Source: Alloalcanivorax balearicus MACL04 (GTDB lineage Bacteria; Pseudomonadota; Gammaproteobacteria; Pseudomonadales; Alcanivoracaceae). From it: a stretch of DNA of 54,709 nucleotides. The notes under the pieces are model-generated. The model had not been told where the DNA came from and did no database searches. It saw nothing but the letters and a program-made list of their open reading frames with translations. The position numbers and the translations under genes are program-made. The DNA lies in the NCBI RefSeq assembly GCF_025532145.1, contig NZ_ARXS01000031.1, positions 1-54,709 of the forward strand, written 5' to 3'. This document shows, in pieces, positions 51,904 through 54,709 of this stretch. Every line of letters begins with the position of its first letter. Within the stretch, counting starts at the first letter, position 1.

Positions 51904-53061
51904 CTATTTGGCAGTGCCGGCGGATGCCGGGCTGACCAGTCCTTCGGTAGCTAGCCGGCTGAGGATGCGTTGCCCCAAGTGCCGCAACCCCGTGGACGTA
52001 CCTGGAACCCTTTGCAGGCGGGAGAGACCGGCCAACATCGGCCGCGTCATCGATAGTGCTTTTTCGCCTCCGCGACTGACCGGAATCCCGAAGCCCTCCG
52101 CCATCTCATCGCCCAACATGCGGCGGAACAACGCAACCTGCAGGGATCGAGGTAATCGTGATGTGGGCGGCAGCGAACACAGCCCATCCAACAGTGAGGC
52201 CATGATCGTCTTGGCGGTGTCGTCCGGGGCGAAAAACCGGCTCATCAGCCAGCTGTCAAAGCCATCCTGCTGCTGTTGCGTCTCCCCCAGTAATTCCAAC
52301 GACACACCCAGCAGCCGCGTGGTATATCGCCATATCAGGCAATAGCCGGCCGCTTCTTCATCACTGATGCGGGCTCCCAGACGGCGCATGCAATCCAGTA
52401 AGTGAGAGCCAAAAAAGGCCGGACCGGCGGCGGTGGCCAACTGACTTACCGGCATGCCGTGATTGAGCTGATCCCATCCGTCCGACAGACATTTCGTTCT
52501 GACCAGCGCGTGGACCAGGCGAACGTGTAAGCAGGCTTCCCACATGGCCTTTCCCGGTGCCAGAGCATCACTGTCACATACACCGAAAAACAGCGAGGCC
52601 GATTCATTCAGACGACGGCTGATATTGGCTTGCATACGACCGGTACCGACGAAGATCGCCGCCGCGTCCGGATGAGCGAAAGTCAGGGGCAGACAACCGT
52701 AGGTCAGCCCCAGAATCAGATGCGGGAAATGACGTTGCGCCATGGCGCCACCCCGGCGCATCAGGCCAAAATCCACCCAATCCGGCACCGCTTCCATATC
52801 CGCCCACAGCCGCTGGCAGTCCACATCCCCTTCGTCCGCCAACCGACGAACCGTTGCCGCGGCGCCCCCCAGGGAAGCACGCCGCTCCCGAAGCCGACCG
52901 GTTACCGCTTCCGCCAATGGATCGCCCCGGTAATGCCAGGGCATCATCCTTTCCTCCCAATCCGCGCTACTTCCCAGCCGGTCTGGCCTGACCGCCGCTG
53001 TATCGGCTGGGCCGCGACCGTGCTCCGAGGTAGCCGGGGTCGACCCCGATGTCACATCCAT
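51904..53061 (-). CDS. oxygenase MpaB family (DUF2236) protein
   Basis: About 385 aa. The conserved core is MWEACLHVRLVHALVR and the following LNHGMPVSQL, with RYTTRLLGVSLELLG later. In relatives such as Lcp and MpaB this fold binds haem b with a His ligand, and MpaB performs oxidative cleavage. Haem binding here is inferred. The ATG at 53061 is preceded by AAAGGAGGA. It is the first gene of the operon and is divergent from a PadR-type regulator. Confidence 0.78.
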   Translation of the reverse strand: MDVTSGSTPATSEHGRGPADTAAVRPDRLGSSADWEERMMPWHYRGDPLAEAVTGRLRERRASLGGAAATVRRLADEGDVDCQRLWADMEAVPDWVDFGLMRRGGAMAQRHFPHLILGLTYGCLPLTFAHPDAAAIFVGTGRMQANISRRLNESASLFFGVCDSDALAPGKAMWEACLHVRLVHALVRTKCLSDGWDQLNHGMPVSQLATAAGPAFFGSHLLDCMRRLGARISDEEAAGYCLIWRYTTRLLGVSLELLGETQQQQDGFDSWLMSRFFAPDDTAKTIMASLLDGLCSLPPTSRLPRSLQVALFRRMLGDEMAEGFGIPVSRGGEKALSMTRPMLAGLSRLQRVPGTSTGLRHLGQRILSRLATEGLVSPASAGTAK

Positions 53062-53115
53062 GACGTCCTCCTTTGGGTGTTTTTTAAGCAACCCTACGCC
53101 ATCTTGCCCATCCAT

Positions 53116-53127
53116 TCAACATGTTGA
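53116..53127. promoter_or_regulatory. putative PadR operator
   Basis: TCAACATGTTGA is a perfect 12-bp palindrome midway between the divergent MpaB-like and PadR-family genes. AACAT/ATGTT half-sites are typical of PadR-family operators, although spacing here is zero rather than the usual 8 bases. Confidence 0.45.
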
Positions 53128-53175
53128 GTATTAATCAAGTTTAGCGATGTGTACCATCAGCGGAGGAGGAAAAAG

Positions 53176-53850
53176 ATGTCCCTACGCCACGTTTTGCTGG
53201 TCTACCTGGGTAGCGGCGGCGCTGCCGGTTACGACATCGTCAAAGGCTTTCAGCACACCTATGGCTATCTGTGGAATGCCAGCTTTCAGCAGATTTATCG
53301 GGATCTTGCCAAGCTGCATAAGGATGGGCTGCTGGATTGCGAGACGGTGGACAACGCCCCGCGACCGCCGCGCAAGGTTTACCATCTGAATCAGGCCGGC
53401 TGGCAGGCCATGCAGGAATGGCTCGCCAAGCCGATTGCGGTACCCCGGCTCAATGACGGCTTCATGGTGAAGGTCGCCGCCATGCATCTGCAGGACCCGG
53501 ATACCCTGGCCACGGAACTGAACCAGCTGCGGGAGCATTACCGGCGGACACTGGAGCACCTGTACCGCAAACGGGCCGTATTCGAATCGCTGCCGGCCAC
53601 CGTGCTTGGCAAATTCATGGGGGTGTTCCTGACCCTCAAACGGGGGATCCGGCTGGCGGAAACCTGGCTGGAATGGGCCGAGGAAGTCGATCAGGTACTC
53701 GCCGCCCGGGAGTGGCAGCATATTACACCGGAGCAAGTCCGGCTGTTTCTGGATACCCTGCAGGGGGACGGCCTGCCGCAACCCAATAGCAGTGAGCCTG
53801 CCGCCCGCAAGGGTACGGCAAGAAAAAAGAAGTCTGGCCGCGCAACATAG
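53176..53850 (+). CDS. PadR-family transcriptional regulator
   Basis: 224 aa. The PadR winged helix covers about 1-80 (HVLLVYLGSGGAAGYDIVKG, QQIYRDLAKLHKDGLL), followed by a Vir_C-type helical dimerisation domain (LREHYRRTLEHLYRKR) and a basic, disordered tail (ARKGTARKKKSGRAT). The ATG at 53176 has GGAGGAGGA upstream. It is divergent from the MpaB-like operon, with a palindrome between, so repression of that operon is likely. Confidence 0.86.
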   Translation: MSLRHVLLVYLGSGGAAGYDIVKGFQHTYGYLWNASFQQIYRDLAKLHKDGLLDCETVDNAPRPPRKVYHLNQAGWQAMQEWLAKPIAVPRLNDGFMVKVAAMHLQDPDTLATELNQLREHYRRTLEHLYRKRAVFESLPATVLGKFMGVFLTLKRGIRLAETWLEWAEEVDQVLAAREWQHITPEQVRLFLDTLQGDGLPQPNSSEPAARKGTARKKKSGRAT

Positions 53851-53875
53851 AGCGACACAATCGACATCAGAAGCC

Positions 53876-54184
53876 TTACACGCAAGCCGCTTTGTAGGGC
53901 TCAACCTCCTCGGCGATCACCTTCGCGGACATGTTTTCGGCGACACGAATATCGTACTCCGCTTGCAGGTTCATCCAGAAATGCGGCGTTGTGTTGAAAA
54001 AGCGGGCCAATCGCATCGCCGTATCCGCGGTAATGCCGCGCCTCTCGCGTACGATCTCATTGACGCGCGGCGCCGAGACATGCAGCGCCCGCGATAGAGC
54101 ATGGGCGCTGATACCCAGCGGCTCCAGGAATTCCTCACGCAATACTTCGCCCGGATGGACCGGACGCATTCCATTCTGAATCAT
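53876..54184 (-). CDS. higA: HigA-family antitoxin
   Basis: 102-aa helix-turn-helix antitoxin. RPVHPGEVLREEFLEPLGIS is the hallmark N-terminus of HigA, followed by the recognition helix HVSAPRVNEIVRERR and NTTPHFWMNLQAEYD. It neutralises HigB and represses the operon. The ATG at 54184 has GGAGG upstream; Met6 is an alternative start. It follows higB by 12 bases, the toxin-first order typical of HigBA. Confidence 0.92.
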   Translation of the reverse strand: MIQNGMRPVHPGEVLREEFLEPLGISAHALSRALHVSAPRVNEIVRERRGITADTAMRLARFFNTTPHFWMNLQAEYDIRVAENMSAKVIAEEVEPYKAACV

Positions 54185-54196
54185 GGCCTGGCCTCC

Positions 54197-54475
54197 TTAG
54201 TGATAATCCACAATTTCCACATCCTCCGGCCCGACACTTGTCCAACGGAAACAGATTCGCCATTGGTCATTGATGCGGATGCTGTGCTGTCCCAAACGGT
54301 CTCCTTTAAGCGCCTCCAACCTGTTACCCGGCGGTGACAACAAATCCCGCAGCTCTCTGGCGGCATGCAGCATGGCCAGTTTGCGTTGAGCCACTCTGCC
54401 AATCCCGCTCCAACGGCGGGTCTTGCCAGTCTCAAACAAGCTGCGAGTGTCCGGGCAACAAAAGCTCTTAATCAT
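54197..54475 (-). CDS. higB: HigB/RelE-family toxin
   Basis: 92-aa RelE-superfamily toxin, expected to cleave mRNA on the ribosome. MIKSF and DTRSLFETGK match the HigB N-terminus; LEALKGDRLGQHSIRINDQW and WRICFRW carry the usual core strands with Arg residues for catalysis. The ATG at 54475 lies very close to the predicted -10 box, so the transcript may be almost leaderless. Co-transcribed with higA. Confidence 0.9.
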   Translation of the reverse strand: MIKSFCCPDTRSLFETGKTRRWSGIGRVAQRKLAMLHAARELRDLLSPPGNRLEALKGDRLGQHSIRINDQWRICFRWTSVGPEDVEIVDYH

Positions 54476-54483
54476 TGAGAGAA

Positions 54484-54510
54484 AGTATAACGCTTAACGT
54501 TAAACGTCAA
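54484..54510 (-). promoter_or_regulatory. higBA promoter with embedded operator
   Basis: On the minus strand TTGACG (54510-54505) and TATACT (54489-54484) form -35/-10 boxes, 15 bases apart. Between them lies the palindrome TTAACGTTAA (54494-54503), extendable with one mismatch to 54490-54507. HigA binding there would block RNA polymerase. The start codon is only 9 bases after the -10 box. Confidence 0.7.
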
Positions 54511-54571
54511 GGCCATGAGGAGGTGGCGGAGTTCTTTATTTGACGGTGAGGGAGGGATTGTCGCTGACGCT

Positions 54572-54625
54572 CGGGGCTTCGCCCCGTCGCCCAAGGGCGA
54601 CGTCCTGCGCCGGCCAAAGGCCGGC
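54572..54625. repeat. three consecutive GC-rich hairpins
   Basis: CGGGGC-TTC-GCCCCG (54572-54586), GTCGCCC-AA-GGGCGAC (54586-54601) and GCCGGCC-AAA-GGCCGGC (54609-54625) follow one another almost without gaps. No gene lies between 54511 and the window end. They may be part of a mosaic intergenic repeat or a terminator for a gene outside the window. Confidence 0.6.
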
Positions 54626-54670
54626 TGGTCGAACCGGAGGGCTCTCATCAAAACCGCCCACGACCGCCAA

Positions 54671-54690
54671 ATAAAAAAGGTTCATCGCGG
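54671..54690 (-). repeat. 20-bp repeat, inverted copy of 105-124
   Basis: This is the exact reverse complement of 105-124. Flanking bases differ apart from occasional matches. It is probably a dispersed intergenic element. Confidence 0.6.
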
Positions 54691-54709
54691 TTTAGAGGGA
54701 AACGGCCTT

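Noticed and set aside
105-54690. Window as a composite transposon bounded by 20-bp inverted repeats
   Set aside because: No transposase or integrase is encoded, no target duplication is visible, and the content looks like ordinary chromosomal operons.

Overview
The window is GC-rich, densely coded, gammaproteobacterial-type chromosomal DNA. It holds alcohol, aldehyde and acyl-CoA catabolism genes, a Pseudomonas-like PQQ ethanol-oxidation cluster and a family of short REP-like intergenic inverted repeats. Together these suggest a hydrocarbon- or lipid-degrading organism, possibly Alcanivorax/Alloalcanivorax or a Pseudomonas relative. The taxon is an inference; there is no rRNA gene to settle it. 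I saw no tRNA, rRNA, CRISPR array, transposase or prophage gene.

Region A (about 1-12.4 kb) is a periplasmic PQQ alcohol-oxidation island. On the minus strand are a zinc alcohol dehydrogenase, an ExaC-like aldehyde dehydrogenase, a quinoprotein-associated metallo-hydrolase, a SoxYZ-like carrier and cytochrome c-550 (pedF). Diverging from them are exaA (PQQ alcohol dehydrogenase, predicted calcium type), a pentapeptide-repeat protein and a rhodanese-like CXXCW protein. Converging on these are the regulators nahK (hybrid histidine kinase), nosP (FIST-domain nitric-oxide sensor family) and an AgmR/ErbR-type LuxR response regulator.

Region B (12.4-18.9 kb) has a thioesterase and IclR regulator, an SDR divergent from an aldehyde dehydrogenase, a PAS/AAA+ regulator with a badly eroded sigma-54 activator core, and a nitrilase.

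Region C (19.2-25.8 kb) is a seven-gene minus-strand operon. It encodes a histidine phosphatase, an ACAD11-like acyl-CoA dehydrogenase, an ACAD11-like kinase, three SDRs and an SMP-30 lactonase-like protein. It is a plausible lactone/4-hydroxyacyl-CoA degradation module, and I regard it as the best candidate for an undescribed pathway here.

Region D (26-33.2 kb) has an enoyl-CoA hydratase and a TetR regulator divergent from a five-gene beta-oxidation operon (a two-subunit acyl-CoA dehydrogenase, MaoC hydratase, HSD17B4-like SDR, thiolase). The operon ends in an unusually elaborate, possibly functional RNA structure.

Region E (33.2-45.4 kb) holds an MFS transporter and acyl-CoA ligase, a livKHMGF-type ABC importer, a 1.2 kb non-coding stretch with a tandem 75-bp structured repeat, and a DUF1302 outer-membrane protein followed by a lipoprotein.

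Region F (45.4-54.7 kb) is accessory: an epoxide-hydrolase-like enzyme, a GlxA-type regulator divergent from a membrane-anchored DJ-1-like protein, LysR and a tautomerase, a solute-binding/NTF2-like/MpaB-like operon divergent from a PadR regulator, and a HigBA toxin-antitoxin pair. A 20-bp inverted repeat occurs near both ends of the window.
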